Source: Bifidobacteriaceae bacterium (lineage in GTDB: Bacteria; Actinomycetota; Actinomycetes; Actinomycetales; Bifidobacteriaceae). Taken from it: 64,000 bases of DNA. Position 1 is the stretch's first letter, and every line of letters starts with the position of its first letter. The stretch is taken from NCBI GenBank assembly GCA_022650895.1, contig JALCQC010000003.1, positions 62,001 through 126,000 on the forward strand, written 5' to 3'. Of the stretch, positions 51,754 through 60,595 are shown in pieces. The notes beneath the pieces are model-generated. The model was not told where the DNA came from and ran no database searches. It saw only the letters and a list, made by a program, of their open reading frames with translations. Position numbers and translations under genes: made by a program.

Positions 51754-53037
51754 TCAGCCGCGATACAGATACTTTTCGGCCGTTTCGAGTGTCATTTCGG
51801 TGCCGTTGCCGGGAGCTGTCGGTGCAACATAGTTGCCGTTCTTGATCTCGGTCGGGTGCACGAAGTGCTCGTGCTGGTTGTCGACGTACTCGATCATGCG
51901 GCCGTCCATCGTGCCGGAAACCGCGACGTAATCGAACATCGCGAAGTGGCACACCGCCTCGCACAGACCAACACCGCCTGCGTGAGGGCATACGACCTTG
52001 TCGAACTTCTTCGCCAGCAGATACTCAAGGACGACTTCCTGAGGTCCGGCGACGCGGGTGGCATCAATCTGCATGACTCCGAAAGCGTTGGCCTGCAGAT
52101 ACTGCTTGAACATGATGCGGTTCTGCATCTGCTCGCCGGTGGCGACCTTGATGGGATCGATGGCGCGGGCGATGGCGGCATGGCCCAGAATGTCATCCGG
52201 GCTCGTCGGCTCCTCGACCCACGAAAGCTTAAAGTCATGGAACTTGTTGATCCACTCGATGGCCTGAGGAACGTCCCACACCTGATTGGCATCCACCGCG
52301 AGACGGACATCGGGACCGATGGCTTCGCGAGCCTTGCCAAGGCGACGAAGATCGTCGTCCACGTTCTGGCCGACCTTGAGTTTGATCTGCTTGAAGCCCT
52401 TGACCTGAGACTCCTCCTTGGCGAGCTCGACCATCTTCTCATCGGAGTAGCCGAGCCAGCCGGCGGCAGTGGAATAGCCGGGATAGCCGACCTTGAGGAG
52501 GTTGTCGATGCGCTCCTGCTTGCCCTTCTGCCCCTCCTTGAGGATTTCGACCGCCTCTTCCGGAGTCAGAACATCCGTGAGATAGCGGAAGTCGAGGGTG
52601 GAAACCAGCTCTTCGGGCTCCATCTCCGCCAGCAGACGCCACAACGGCTTGCCCGCACGCTTTCCCTTGAGATCCCAGAGAGCGGACAGTACCGCGCCGA
52701 TGGCCATGTGCTCAACGCCCTTTTCGGGACCGAGCCAGCGAAGCTGAGAATCATGCACGAACAGGTCCCATGCAAGACGCATGTTGCCGAGGAGCTCCTC
52801 GACGTTACGGCCGATCAGCACCTGCGACATGGAATCGATCGCCCTGCACACCACGTCATTGCCACGGCCGATGGTGAAGACGAAGCCGTTTCCGCTGAGT
52901 CCGTCATCGGCGTCGGTCTTGATGACCACGTATGCGGAAGAATAATCAGGATCCTTGTTCATTGCGTCCGAACCAGACAGAGTATCGGATGTCGGGAACC
53001 GGAAATCGTAAGTTTTAACTTCTGTAATTTTGCTCAT
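51754..53037 (-). CDS. L-fuconate dehydratase (enolase superfamily)
   Basis: 427 residues. Base Lys in FKQIKLKVGQNV; metal ligands in LAVDANQVWDVP, SWVEEPTSPDD and KVATGEQMQNR; second base His in VVCPHAGGVGLCE. The opening VKTYDFRFPTS with SGSDAMNKDPDYS is characteristic of FucD-type dehydratases. It converts L-fuconate to 2-keto-3-deoxy-L-fuconate. First gene of the leftward fucose set, divergent from the LacI regulator. Confidence 0.94.
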   Translation of the reverse strand: MSKITEVKTYDFRFPTSDTLSGSDAMNKDPDYSSAYVVIKTDADDGLSGNGFVFTIGRGNDVVCRAIDSMSQVLIGRNVEELLGNMRLAWDLFVHDSQLRWLGPEKGVEHMAIGAVLSALWDLKGKRAGKPLWRLLAEMEPEELVSTLDFRYLTDVLTPEEAVEILKEGQKGKQERIDNLLKVGYPGYSTAAGWLGYSDEKMVELAKEESQVKGFKQIKLKVGQNVDDDLRRLGKAREAIGPDVRLAVDANQVWDVPQAIEWINKFHDFKLSWVEEPTSPDDILGHAAIARAIDPIKVATGEQMQNRIMFKQYLQANAFGVMQIDATRVAGPQEVVLEYLLAKKFDKVVCPHAGGVGLCEAVCHFAMFDYVAVSGTMDGRMIEYVDNQHEHFVHPTEIKNGNYVAPTAPGNGTEMTLETAEKYLYRG

Positions 53038-53099
53038 TGAGGCTCCTTTGCCGAGAGCTTGAAACCCAATTCATTAACCTGATTCAGTATAGATCTTTT

Positions 53100-53131
53100 C
53101 GAAATATGCGGTATCTATCTCGAAAAATTCG
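53100..53131. promoter_or_regulatory. Paired CGAAA-N-type sites before the fucose genes
   Basis: CGAAATATGCG (53100-53110) and CGAAAAATTCG (53121-53131) lie 63-94 bases upstream of the dehydratase start. Related 11-mers recur at 53292-53302 and 54428-54438, all around the LacI gene. No gene is present in the 282-base gap 53038-53319. Confidence 0.45.
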
Positions 53132-53291
53132 GAGACCAAAACAGTGAAACAGCTCACATTTCCAGACTTTTTCTTCACACGTTCTCGGCGTGTCGCAAAT
53201 GTGGTATTACTGCCGAGATTACACATTTTATTCGTGTCGTTCCGCCCGCCCACCTCGGACACCGCTAATGTTGTCAGCAGCGGGAAGTGCT

Positions 53292-53302
53292 CGAAAAATG
53301 CG
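53292..53302. promoter_or_regulatory. Third candidate operator (CGAAAAATGCG)
   Basis: 11-mer matching the two sites at 53100 and 53121 with one or two differences; 18 bases before the LacI start, where binding would block initiation. Confidence 0.4.
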
Positions 53303-53319
53303 AAAGAAGACGATGAGAT

Positions 53320-54333
53320 ATGGCAGGTGCTAGCAAAAAAATTCGTGTCACAGATATTGCGCGCCTCGCCAAGGTATCGCCTGCCACGGTTTCCAAAGTC
53401 ATCAACGGACGTCACGACGTGGCTGACTCCACGCGCTCACTTGTCGAAAAGGTCATGAAGGAAGTCGGATTTTCTAAAAGTCTCGTCCAGACAAAAACCG
53501 CACAGACCATCGAAATCATCGTCACCTACATGGAGAACAACGGAACCATCGCTCTCACCCGCGAAGCCACACGCCTCGGAGAGACCATGGACATCGGTAT
53601 CACCGTGTCCCAGGCCAGCGGAACCACCAATAGGGACGTCTACCGCAGCGTCATCGACCGCAACCCGCTCGGCGTGATTCTCCTACTGAACAAGATGCCG
53701 GACAGGGACGCGGCGCTTCTGACCGCACGCAACATTCCGTTCGTCATCATCGACCCCGTAAGCGATGTCCCATCGCATGAATACAGCGTGGGCATCGACA
53801 ACTGGTCAGCGGGCTTCGATGCCGCCACGCACCTGCTGGACCTCGGCCATCGGCGCATCGCCGCCATCACCGGTCCGAAGGATGCGCGCTCCTCGCTCGG
53901 ACGGTATGCCGGCTATGCAGCCGCTTTGGGAACGGCGGGAATTCCGGTGTCCAAAGACCTTGTGCGCAACGGAAACTTCCTCTCGGACGAGGGATACAAG
54001 GCCGCCTGCGAATTGCTGGATATGCCAGTGGACAAGCGCCCCACCGCCATTTTCGCCTTCAATGACCTCACTGCCGTCAGCATCTACCGCGCTGCCTACG
54101 AGCGCAACATCCGTATCCCCGACGAGCTGTCGGTCGTCGGCTTCGACAACGTGTACCCCGCCGCCTACATGGCACCGGCGCTCACCACGGTCAATCAGCC
54201 TTTCGACATGATCACGAAGAGCGCGTTCGATCTCATTCTCACTGCCCGCGCCGGCAGCGTCGAGCAGCGCCACATCGTGCTGCCCACGCATTTGGTGGTG
54301 CGGGGAAGCACCGCCCCGCCTCGGGACATCTAG
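53320..54333 (+). CDS. LacI-family regulator of the fucose gene set
   Basis: 337 residues from ATG 53320. Helix-turn-helix plus hinge RVTDIARLAKVSPATVSKV, then an effector domain with AIFAFNDLTAVSIYRAAYE and VVGFDNVYPAAYMAP. It is divergent from the fuconate dehydratase and convergent with the sugar porter gene. Repeated CGAAAAATTCG-like sequences around its gene are candidate operators. The inducer is presumably L-fucose or a pathway intermediate. Confidence 0.9.
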   Translation: MAGASKKIRVTDIARLAKVSPATVSKVINGRHDVADSTRSLVEKVMKEVGFSKSLVQTKTAQTIEIIVTYMENNGTIALTREATRLGETMDIGITVSQASGTTNRDVYRSVIDRNPLGVILLLNKMPDRDAALLTARNIPFVIIDPVSDVPSHEYSVGIDNWSAGFDAATHLLDLGHRRIAAITGPKDARSSLGRYAGYAAALGTAGIPVSKDLVRNGNFLSDEGYKAACELLDMPVDKRPTAIFAFNDLTAVSIYRAAYERNIRIPDELSVVGFDNVYPAAYMAPALTTVNQPFDMITKSAFDLILTARAGSVEQRHIVLPTHLVVRGSTAPPRDI

Positions 54334-54442
54334 CTCTCCGCAGCCATCCACAACAAGATCGCACGGCTAGATCCGAAGCCGCGCATAGCGATCCTCAGCC
54401 TGGGATCCACCGCGATCTCAGGCTGTCCGAAAAATTCGAATA

Positions 54443-55864
54443 TCAGGCCTCAGCGCCACTCGATGTCATGTCCTCAAGCTCCACCCCGTTGGTCTCGGGC
54501 AAGAACTTACGGACGAAGATGTAGCCGAGCACGGCCATCACCACGAAGATGACGTAGGTTGCCGAAAGACCGATATAATCCCGCAGCACGGGGAACGTGG
54601 TGGTGACGAGGAAGTTGCCCACCCAGTTGGCGGCGGTTGCGAGGGCGACGGCCAGAGCACGGATGGAGTTGGGGAAGATCTCGCCGATGACGACCCACAT
54701 CACGATGGCCCACGATGCGGAGAAGATGAAGAAGAAAATATAGGAGCCTGCAATCACAACCCAGGGCCACGCGCCGCTGAGCACGATGGAGCCGTCTGCA
54801 CCCGTGCTGCCTTGCGAGAAACCAATCGCAATGATCGCGAGGAAAACGGCCATCCACACGGAACCGACCCGCAGCAGCTTACGCCGACCGATCTTGTCAA
54901 TGAGCAGCATGCCAATGATCGTTGCGATGAGACTCATGACGGTGCGTACAAGCGTTGCGTTCAAGGACTGCTGCTCGGTGAGGCCGACCATCTGCCACAG
55001 GCTGGAATCGTAGAACATCACCACGTTGCAGCCCGAAAGCTGCTGGAACAGGGCCACGCCAATACCGATCCACACCACTTGCTTGAGACCGAAAGCAGGT
55101 CCGCGCAGATCGCCCAGGTGAGGCCGATTCCCAAGTTCGTCCTTGAGGGTGCGCTCGATCTCGGCAACCTTGCCGGCAGGATTCGTCTCGCCAGTGATCG
55201 CACCAAGGATGGCGACCGCCTCCTCACTGCGCCCCTTCATAACGAGATAGCGCGGAGACTCGGGAAGCGTGAAAGCGAGAACGAACATGATGGCGCCCGG
55301 AATGGCGGTTGTGATGAGCATCCAGCGCCACGTGTCGAGCCCGAACCAGAACGGCTGGGCGGCTCCCCCGGAGGAGGCGGCGTAGATGTCGTTGACGATG
55401 AGAGAGCAGGTGATGCCGAGCACGATGGCGAGCTGCTGGAAGCCCGTCAGGAAGCCACGATGCTCGACGGGCGACATTTCGGAAATATAGGCGGGCCCGA
55501 TGGCGGAGGTGAAGCCCACGCCGATGCCACCGATGATACGAATGATCACAAAGAGAACGAAGTTGCCAGCAAGACCAGAGCCGATGGCGCCGATGACGAA
55601 GAGGACGGCGGCGAACTGCATGACCCTGACGCGTCCGAAACGGTCCGCCAGAGTCCCTGCGAACCATGCACCTGCGATGCATCCAAGCAGCGCGCACGAC
55701 ACCGAAAAGCCGCTGAGAAAGCTGCTGAGCCCGAAGCCGACATCGACCCGTGCGATGGCATCAACGGCACCGTTGATGACGGAGGTATCGTATCCAAAGA
55801 GGAATCCTCCGATGGCCGCAGTCATACAGACCACGACGAGTTTCGCGTTCAGTTTGTTCGCCAT
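54443..55864 (-). CDS. Sugar porter family MFS transporter
   Basis: 473 residues from ATG 55864 (AAAAGGGTG upstream). Twelve helices with sugar-porter signatures: GFLFGYDTSVINGA, DRFGRVRVM, PAYISEMSPVEHRG, PESPRYLVMKGR, DKIGRRKLL and a PETNGVELED C-terminus. These match XylE/AraE/GLUT-type proton symporters. Substrate is unknown; the neighbourhood suggests a monosaccharide released from host or dietary glycans. Confidence 0.92.
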   Translation of the reverse strand: MANKLNAKLVVVCMTAAIGGFLFGYDTSVINGAVDAIARVDVGFGLSSFLSGFSVSCALLGCIAGAWFAGTLADRFGRVRVMQFAAVLFVIGAIGSGLAGNFVLFVIIRIIGGIGVGFTSAIGPAYISEMSPVEHRGFLTGFQQLAIVLGITCSLIVNDIYAASSGGAAQPFWFGLDTWRWMLITTAIPGAIMFVLAFTLPESPRYLVMKGRSEEAVAILGAITGETNPAGKVAEIERTLKDELGNRPHLGDLRGPAFGLKQVVWIGIGVALFQQLSGCNVVMFYDSSLWQMVGLTEQQSLNATLVRTVMSLIATIIGMLLIDKIGRRKLLRVGSVWMAVFLAIIAIGFSQGSTGADGSIVLSGAWPWVVIAGSYIFFFIFSASWAIVMWVVIGEIFPNSIRALAVALATAANWVGNFLVTTTFPVLRDYIGLSATYVIFVVMAVLGYIFVRKFLPETNGVELEDMTSSGAEA

Positions 55865-56241
55865 TGCAACACCCTTTTCCTGCGGTTCCCAACCTCTAGC
55901 ACCTAATAGTGTGCATATTGCCAAGAATCGTATGACTTATATGACGACAAATACGCCACCGACGATAACGAAACTTTCGAGGCAACTCAGGGATGAACTT
56001 ATTGAATAACAACCAGCCAAGAATGCAGTGTACAACATTCTCGGGATGATTCGCACGTTCAAATGATTAGATGTTTGCGTACGACAGAATTTTTAGTCGC
56101 CCATAGCACACCCATCCCATCCTTCGAAATTTTCAGTCTCAAAAAGGAGTATGAAAAATCCTTTCACTCCATGTCAAGAAAAATGAGGAAGACCACTATG
56201 CCCGATCCCCCACTGACGACGCGTAATGAGACAATAGAAAT
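55865..56241. other. Divergent promoter region, sugar porter / rlmB
   Basis: 377 bases, moderately A+T-rich, between divergent genes. I see no gene, RNA or clear operator in it. Confidence 0.4.
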
Positions 56242-57186
56242 ATGGCAACAAACAAGGGTTCGAAGATGGGTTCAGGCGGCAAGCACCGTGGCGCCCTCCG
56301 GGGAAAGGGACCCACCCCGAAAGCAGAAGACCGTGTGTATCACAAGGCATATCGCGAAAAGAAGCAGAAGGAACGCCGCCAGTTCGCGGATCCTCGCCTC
56401 GCTGCAAAGCGTCGCGCCGCGAAGTTCACGTCGGATGCCGATGACTTGGTCATCGGACGCAACTCCGTTCTCGAGGCACTGCGCGTCGCAGTTCCCTCCA
56501 AGGAGCTTTATATCGCCTCCCGTCTCGAGGCAGACGACCGCACGCGTGAGATCATCAAACTCGCAGGGCAGCAGGGACTGCACATTCTCGAGGCAGACCG
56601 TCTGGAAATAGACCGCATCGCGCGCTCTCATTCCCACCAGGGTGTGGTACTCAAGGTGCAGCCGTATGAGTATTCCTCGTTGAGCAAGCTGGTTGACAAG
56701 GCCACCACGTGGCATTCGAATGGAGGCCCGGCGCCTCTCTTCGTCGCCCTTGACGGCGTGACGGATCCGCAGAATCTCGGCGCGGTCATCCGTTCGGCGG
56801 CGGCCTTCGGTGCAAGCGGCATCATCCTGCCGGAGCGCCGCTCGGCGTCCGTCACGGCGGCCGCATGGAAAGTCTCCGCAGGAGCCGCAGCGCACCTGCC
56901 GGTCGCGCGCGTTGTGAATCTCAACAAGGCGATCGATGCGTTGCACGAGCAGGGTTTCTATGCCATCGGCCTGGACGGCGGTGGCAGCGCCATGATCGGC
57001 GAAACCGGATTCGAGAAGGATCCGCTCGTCATCGTTCTGGGTGCCGAAGGCAAGGGGCTGAGCCGTCTCGCCAGCGAGAAATGCGACGTGATCGCCAGCA
57101 TCCCGATTTCGGGTCGTGTGGAATCGCTGAACGCTTCGGTGGCGGCGGGGATTGCTCTTTACGCAACCGCACACGAACGCCAATAA
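56242..57186 (+). CDS. rlmB: SpoU/TrmH-family 23S rRNA 2'-O-methyltransferase
   Basis: 314 residues. A basic N-terminal arm (1-65) is followed by the substrate-binding domain (DDLVIGRNSVLEALR) and the SPOUT catalytic domain with its three motifs: DGVTDPQNLGAVIRSAAAFG, LGAEGKGLSRLASEKCD and IPISGRVESLNASVAAGI. This matches RlmB, which methylates a conserved guanosine in the ribosomal A/P-site region. Ends at a strong terminator. Confidence 0.92.
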   Translation: MATNKGSKMGSGGKHRGALRGKGPTPKAEDRVYHKAYREKKQKERRQFADPRLAAKRRAAKFTSDADDLVIGRNSVLEALRVAVPSKELYIASRLEADDRTREIIKLAGQQGLHILEADRLEIDRIARSHSHQGVVLKVQPYEYSSLSKLVDKATTWHSNGGPAPLFVALDGVTDPQNLGAVIRSAAAFGASGIILPERRSASVTAAAWKVSAGAAAHLPVARVVNLNKAIDALHEQGFYAIGLDGGGSAMIGETGFEKDPLVIVLGAEGKGLSRLASEKCDVIASIPISGRVESLNASVAAGIALYATAHERQ

Positions 57187-57207
57187 GCGTCAAAGTACTG
57201 ATTGACG

Positions 57208-57263
57208 AAAACCGCGAACTCTCTTTCCAGCAAAAAGCCGGAAACTCAGAGTCCGCGGTTTTT
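57208..57263 (+). terminator. Terminator after rlmB
   Basis: AAAACCGCG/CGCGGTTTT outer stem, inner ACTCT/AGAGT and TTTCC/GGAAA, followed by TTC; nine bases before the convergent DUF4032 gene end, so it may serve both strands. Confidence 0.75.
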
Positions 57264-57271
57264 CATATCGG

Positions 57272-58795
57272 CTAAGCGGCCCACACCGCCGCATCCTGGT
57301 CGTTTTCAGCGTCCAGGTCGGCTTCGCTCGGGCCGGCGTTGGCGACATTGCCGTTAGCGGCGTTGCCGTTAGCGGCGTTGCCGTTACTGCCACTTTTACC
57401 CGTGCCGTCGCCGTTTCCGTCACCGCCGTTCTCGCTGTCAGAATCCTCCGAACCGTCTGATCCCACTGCGGACTCGTCGTCGATCACGCCGGAATCCGCA
57501 TCCTCGTTGATCTCCGCCAGCGCCTGCGAGTCCATCTTGGTGTTCGGCAGCACGTCCTCGATGTAGCCCTGCACGGCATCCGCCATCGGAACATCGTGAC
57601 CCACCTGCTCGGCCATGTACCAGCGGTGTGTGAGCACATCGTGGAAGAACTGCGCGGGCTCGACGGTGGAACGGTATTCGGCCGGGATCATGCGGACGGT
57701 GGGTTCGAAGACCTCGCGCATCCAATCGGTGGCCACGACTTCGAGGTCGTCGTCCTGCCTCCACGTGGAGGCCTTGTAGGCATCGAGATCGTTCAGAAGG
57801 CGACGCGCCTGGTTCTCCTGCACGTCCAGACCGGTGAGGCGCAGCAGCTTGCGGGAGGCGTAACCGGCGTCCACGACCATGGGCTTCACCGTCACCTGCT
57901 TGCCGTCGTCGGCCGTCTTCATCTCAAGCTCGTCCACGTCGAATCCGAGATCGTTGAGCTGATTCACACGCTGCTCGATCTTCCACATCTCATCCGGGCT
58001 GAAGCTCTCCACATCCGTCAGCGCCGACCACAGCATGTTGTAGCGCTCCACAAGGCGGTTACCCACTTCGATCTCGTCCACTTCGCTCGGAAGGAGATTA
58101 CCCGAATTCAGATCCATCAACTCTCCGATGATGTTCGTGCGGGCCAGATCGATGTCGTATAGCCGGCGTCCTTCGGTCAGCGTGGGGTACAAGTCGCCGG
58201 TCTCCGCATCCACCAGGAAGGCGGCGAAAGCGTCGGCATCGCGCAGGAAAAGCACGTTGGAGAGCGACACGTCGCCCCAGTAGAAGCCAATCAGGTGCAG
58301 CCGCACCAGCAAAACCGCAAGGGCATCCACGAGCCGCTCAGCGGTATCTGCCCTCAGATTCCGTGAGAAGAGAGCGCGGTAGGGCAACGAAAAGCGCAGA
58401 TGCTTAGTCACCAAAATCGATTCCAGAGGCTCTCCCTGCGGTGTGCGACGACCTGTGACCACGGCGATGGGCTGCACGCAGGGAATGTCCAACTTGCGCA
58501 GCTGCCGCAACAGTTCGTACTCGCGCTCGGCGGCCGTGCGGGCGATCTCCTTCATGGCGTAGATCTCGTCACCCACGTACACGAAGCGCACAATGTGGCG
58601 TGAGATTCCGCGCGGCAGGTTCGCCAGAAGATCCTTCGGCCACTTCGCCAGGGGGATTCCCCACGGGAGGGTGAACATCTTGGGATTCGACGACGCCGCC
58701 GTAATCCGTAGTTGGGATTCCGAACCCCTCCTTGAGGCATCGGCATCGGCATTCACCGACGTCGCCTTTAGAATTCGTGGATCCTGAATCGTCAT
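57272..58795 (-). CDS. DUF4032 protein with lipopolysaccharide-kinase-like fold
   Basis: 507 residues. YAMKEIARTAAEREYELLRQL resembles the Lys and helix C of kinase folds; LHLIGFYWGDVSLSNVLFLRDA is the catalytic-loop-like segment with Asp, and FLVDAETGD the metal-binding one. The DUF4032 C-terminal block follows (EVFEPTVRMIPAEYR; FFHDVLTHRWYMAEQVG). The tail is low-complexity with three copies of GNAAN-type units coded by 15-bp repeats near 57349-57393. Function is unknown; the domain pair is common in actinobacteria. A parS site lies upstream. Confidence 0.8.
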   Translation of the reverse strand: MTIQDPRILKATSVNADADASRRGSESQLRITAASSNPKMFTLPWGIPLAKWPKDLLANLPRGISRHIVRFVYVGDEIYAMKEIARTAAEREYELLRQLRKLDIPCVQPIAVVTGRRTPQGEPLESILVTKHLRFSLPYRALFSRNLRADTAERLVDALAVLLVRLHLIGFYWGDVSLSNVLFLRDADAFAAFLVDAETGDLYPTLTEGRRLYDIDLARTNIIGELMDLNSGNLLPSEVDEIEVGNRLVERYNMLWSALTDVESFSPDEMWKIEQRVNQLNDLGFDVDELEMKTADDGKQVTVKPMVVDAGYASRKLLRLTGLDVQENQARRLLNDLDAYKASTWRQDDDLEVVATDWMREVFEPTVRMIPAEYRSTVEPAQFFHDVLTHRWYMAEQVGHDVPMADAVQGYIEDVLPNTKMDSQALAEINEDADSGVIDDESAVGSDGSEDSDSENGGDGNGDGTGKSGSNGNAANGNAANGNVANAGPSEADLDAENDQDAAVWAA

Positions 58796-58880
58796 GGCAG
58801 CCTCCTCGAGGCCGCCCCTGCGACCCTCACGTCAATACTTGAACTATTTCAAGGATAGCGGGGCAGGGTGGAAAGCGAAG

Positions 58881-58896
58881 TGTTTCACGTGAAACA
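58881..58896. other. parS centromere site 2 (TGTTTCACGTGAAACA)
   Basis: A perfect 16-bp palindrome identical to the site at 40962-40977, 17.9 kb away. It lies in the 313-base gap between the DUF4032 gene and msmK, which otherwise holds only two hairpins. Confidence 0.9.
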
Positions 58897-58957
58897 TCAT
58901 CGGGATCCTCAGCAAAAGAACGAGTGGACGACGTAAGGCGCTCATCAAGCAGCACAT

Positions 58958-59013
58958 AAAAAAATGCCGTCCACCCTTGTTCCGTGTCAGGCACGAAACT
59001 CAGGCGGACGGCA
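58958..59013 (-). terminator. Terminator downstream of msmK
   Basis: On the minus strand TGCCGTCC pairs with GGACGGCA (59013-59006 with 58972-58965), followed by seven T residues. Confidence 0.8.
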
Positions 59014-59031
59014 CATCATTTGAGGAGGAGA

Positions 59032-59060
59032 GTCTGGAACCGGGTGCAACGGTTCCAGAC
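59032..59060 (-). other. Hairpin between msmK stop and its terminator
   Basis: GTCTGGAACC and GGTTCCAGAC form a perfect 10-bp stem with a 9-base loop, without a U tract. It may protect the msmK message. Confidence 0.55.
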
Positions 59061-59108
59061 CGAAACTGTTCACTACTTACTGCTTTTACTGCTAACTGCT
59101 TGTCGTGA

Positions 59109-60248
59109 CTAGTTGAGACGCAGACCAGTCGACGGTGCGAACAAATGCATCTTCGATGGATCGACGTGGATCTTCACGGTCTCGCCAACCTTCGGCAGAG
59201 TGCGCGGAGGAATGCGGACGGTCGTGAGCTTGTTCTGGTCCGACATTGTTGCCGCGGTTGCGACAGCGGTATCAGAGATGACCTCGTCCGAGAGAATCTG
59301 GCCGTAGATGTAACCATCTGAACCAAGGTCCTCAGTGTTCTGAACAAGGAGCTTGAAGGCATCGGGATCTGCTTCGGACGCGAGCGACGCATCCTCGGGA
59401 CGGAATCCCATGATGATCTTGCCCTCATCGTCTGCGGTGAGCTTGCTGACAGCCTCGGTCGGCAGCGACACGGTGTCGTCACCAATCTTGGCATGACCAT
59501 CAACCACCAAGTGGGTGTTGATGTTCATCGACGGGGAGCCGATGAAGCCAGCCACGAACACATTGTTCGGGTGATCGTAGAGCTCGGTAGGAGCACCGAC
59601 CTGCTGCAGCTTGCCCAAGGACAGAACTGCGATGCGGTCGCCCATCGTCAGAGCTTCGGTCTGATCGTGGGTGACGTACAGGGTGGTGACACCCAGCTGA
59701 TGCTGCAGAGCAGCGATCTGCGTACGCGTCTGAACACGGAGCTTTGCATCCAAGTTCGAAAGAGGCTCATCCATAAGGAAGACCTTTGGCTCACGAACGA
59801 TTGCGCGGCCCATTGCAACACGCTGACGCTGACCACCGGACAGTGCCTTTGGCTTGCGATCGAGGAACTCCGTAAGGTCAAGGGTCTTGGCGGCCTTCTC
59901 AACCTTTTGGCGAATGACCTTCTTATCCTCGCCGGCGATCTTCAGAGCGAAGCCCATGTTGTCCGCAACAGTCATGTGCGGGTACAGAGCGTAGTTCTGG
60001 AAGACCATTGCGATATCGCGGTCCTTCGGCTGCATGGTGGTGACATCTTTATCACCGATGTAGATGGAACCCTTGTTGACCTCTTCAAGACCTGCGAGCA
60101 TACGAAGCGTCGTTGACTTGCCGCAACCAGAAGGTCCAACGAGAACGAGGAACTCCCCGTCCTTGATGTCAAGGCTGAGATCCTCTACAGAAGGCGTGTC
60201 ATTGCCTGGGTAAATACGAGTGACATTGTCGAATCTGACTTCTGCCAT
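59109..60248 (-). CDS. msmK: Shared carbohydrate ABC transporter ATPase (MsmK/UgpC-like)
   Basis: 379 residues. Walker A GPSGCGKST, Q-loop FQNYALYPHM, signature LSGGQRQRV, Walker B VFLMDEPLSNLD and switch THDQTEAL; the C-terminal OB-fold regulatory domain (IMGFRPEDASL) is present. This is the subgroup that energises several CUT1 sugar importers lacking their own ATPase. It stands alone with its own promoter and terminator. The ABC importer at 4522-7630 lacks an ATPase gene and is a likely client. Confidence 0.92.
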   Translation of the reverse strand: MAEVRFDNVTRIYPGNDTPSVEDLSLDIKDGEFLVLVGPSGCGKSTTLRMLAGLEEVNKGSIYIGDKDVTTMQPKDRDIAMVFQNYALYPHMTVADNMGFALKIAGEDKKVIRQKVEKAAKTLDLTEFLDRKPKALSGGQRQRVAMGRAIVREPKVFLMDEPLSNLDAKLRVQTRTQIAALQHQLGVTTLYVTHDQTEALTMGDRIAVLSLGKLQQVGAPTELYDHPNNVFVAGFIGSPSMNINTHLVVDGHAKIGDDTVSLPTEAVSKLTADDEGKIIMGFRPEDASLASEADPDAFKLLVQNTEDLGSDGYIYGQILSDEVISDTAVATAATMSDQNKLTTVRIPPRTLPKVGETVKIHVDPSKMHLFAPSTGLRLN

Positions 60249-60595
60249 TGTTCATTTCCTTTCATCGGCAGGTACGTGCCGAACGATCCGAGTAAAAGGT
60301 TTTTTTACTGGTTTTACTTATCACACTGACCGCAGCAAATCACAACACTGGTAAGCCTTGCTCTGTGTGTTGGTTCGTAGAAGATACTCTTCGTTGAGCC
60401 ACCATGACTGTATCACAGTTCTCTGGATATGGCTAAGAAACGTTTCGACACGCTGGATTTCCTAAGATTCCTAGGTTTCCAGCCGTTTCCCTCAGAGAGG
60501 ACTGACGCACACGACATTACTTCGCCCCACTCTCCCACTCACTAGAAATCCAGCTCATTCACTAGACGTCCAAACGAATGCGCAACAATAAAGGT
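60249..60595. promoter_or_regulatory. Divergent promoter region, msmK / Ser-Thr kinase
   Basis: 347 bases with no gene. The palindrome GAAACGTTTC (60437-60446) is of LacI/catabolite-operator type and lies 189 bases upstream of msmK. No other structure was identified. Confidence 0.45.
60437..60446. promoter_or_regulatory. LacI-type palindrome GAAACGTTTC
   Basis: Perfect 10-bp palindrome with central CG in the msmK/kinase divergent promoter; resembles operators of global carbohydrate LacI regulators of actinobacteria. Confidence 0.45.
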
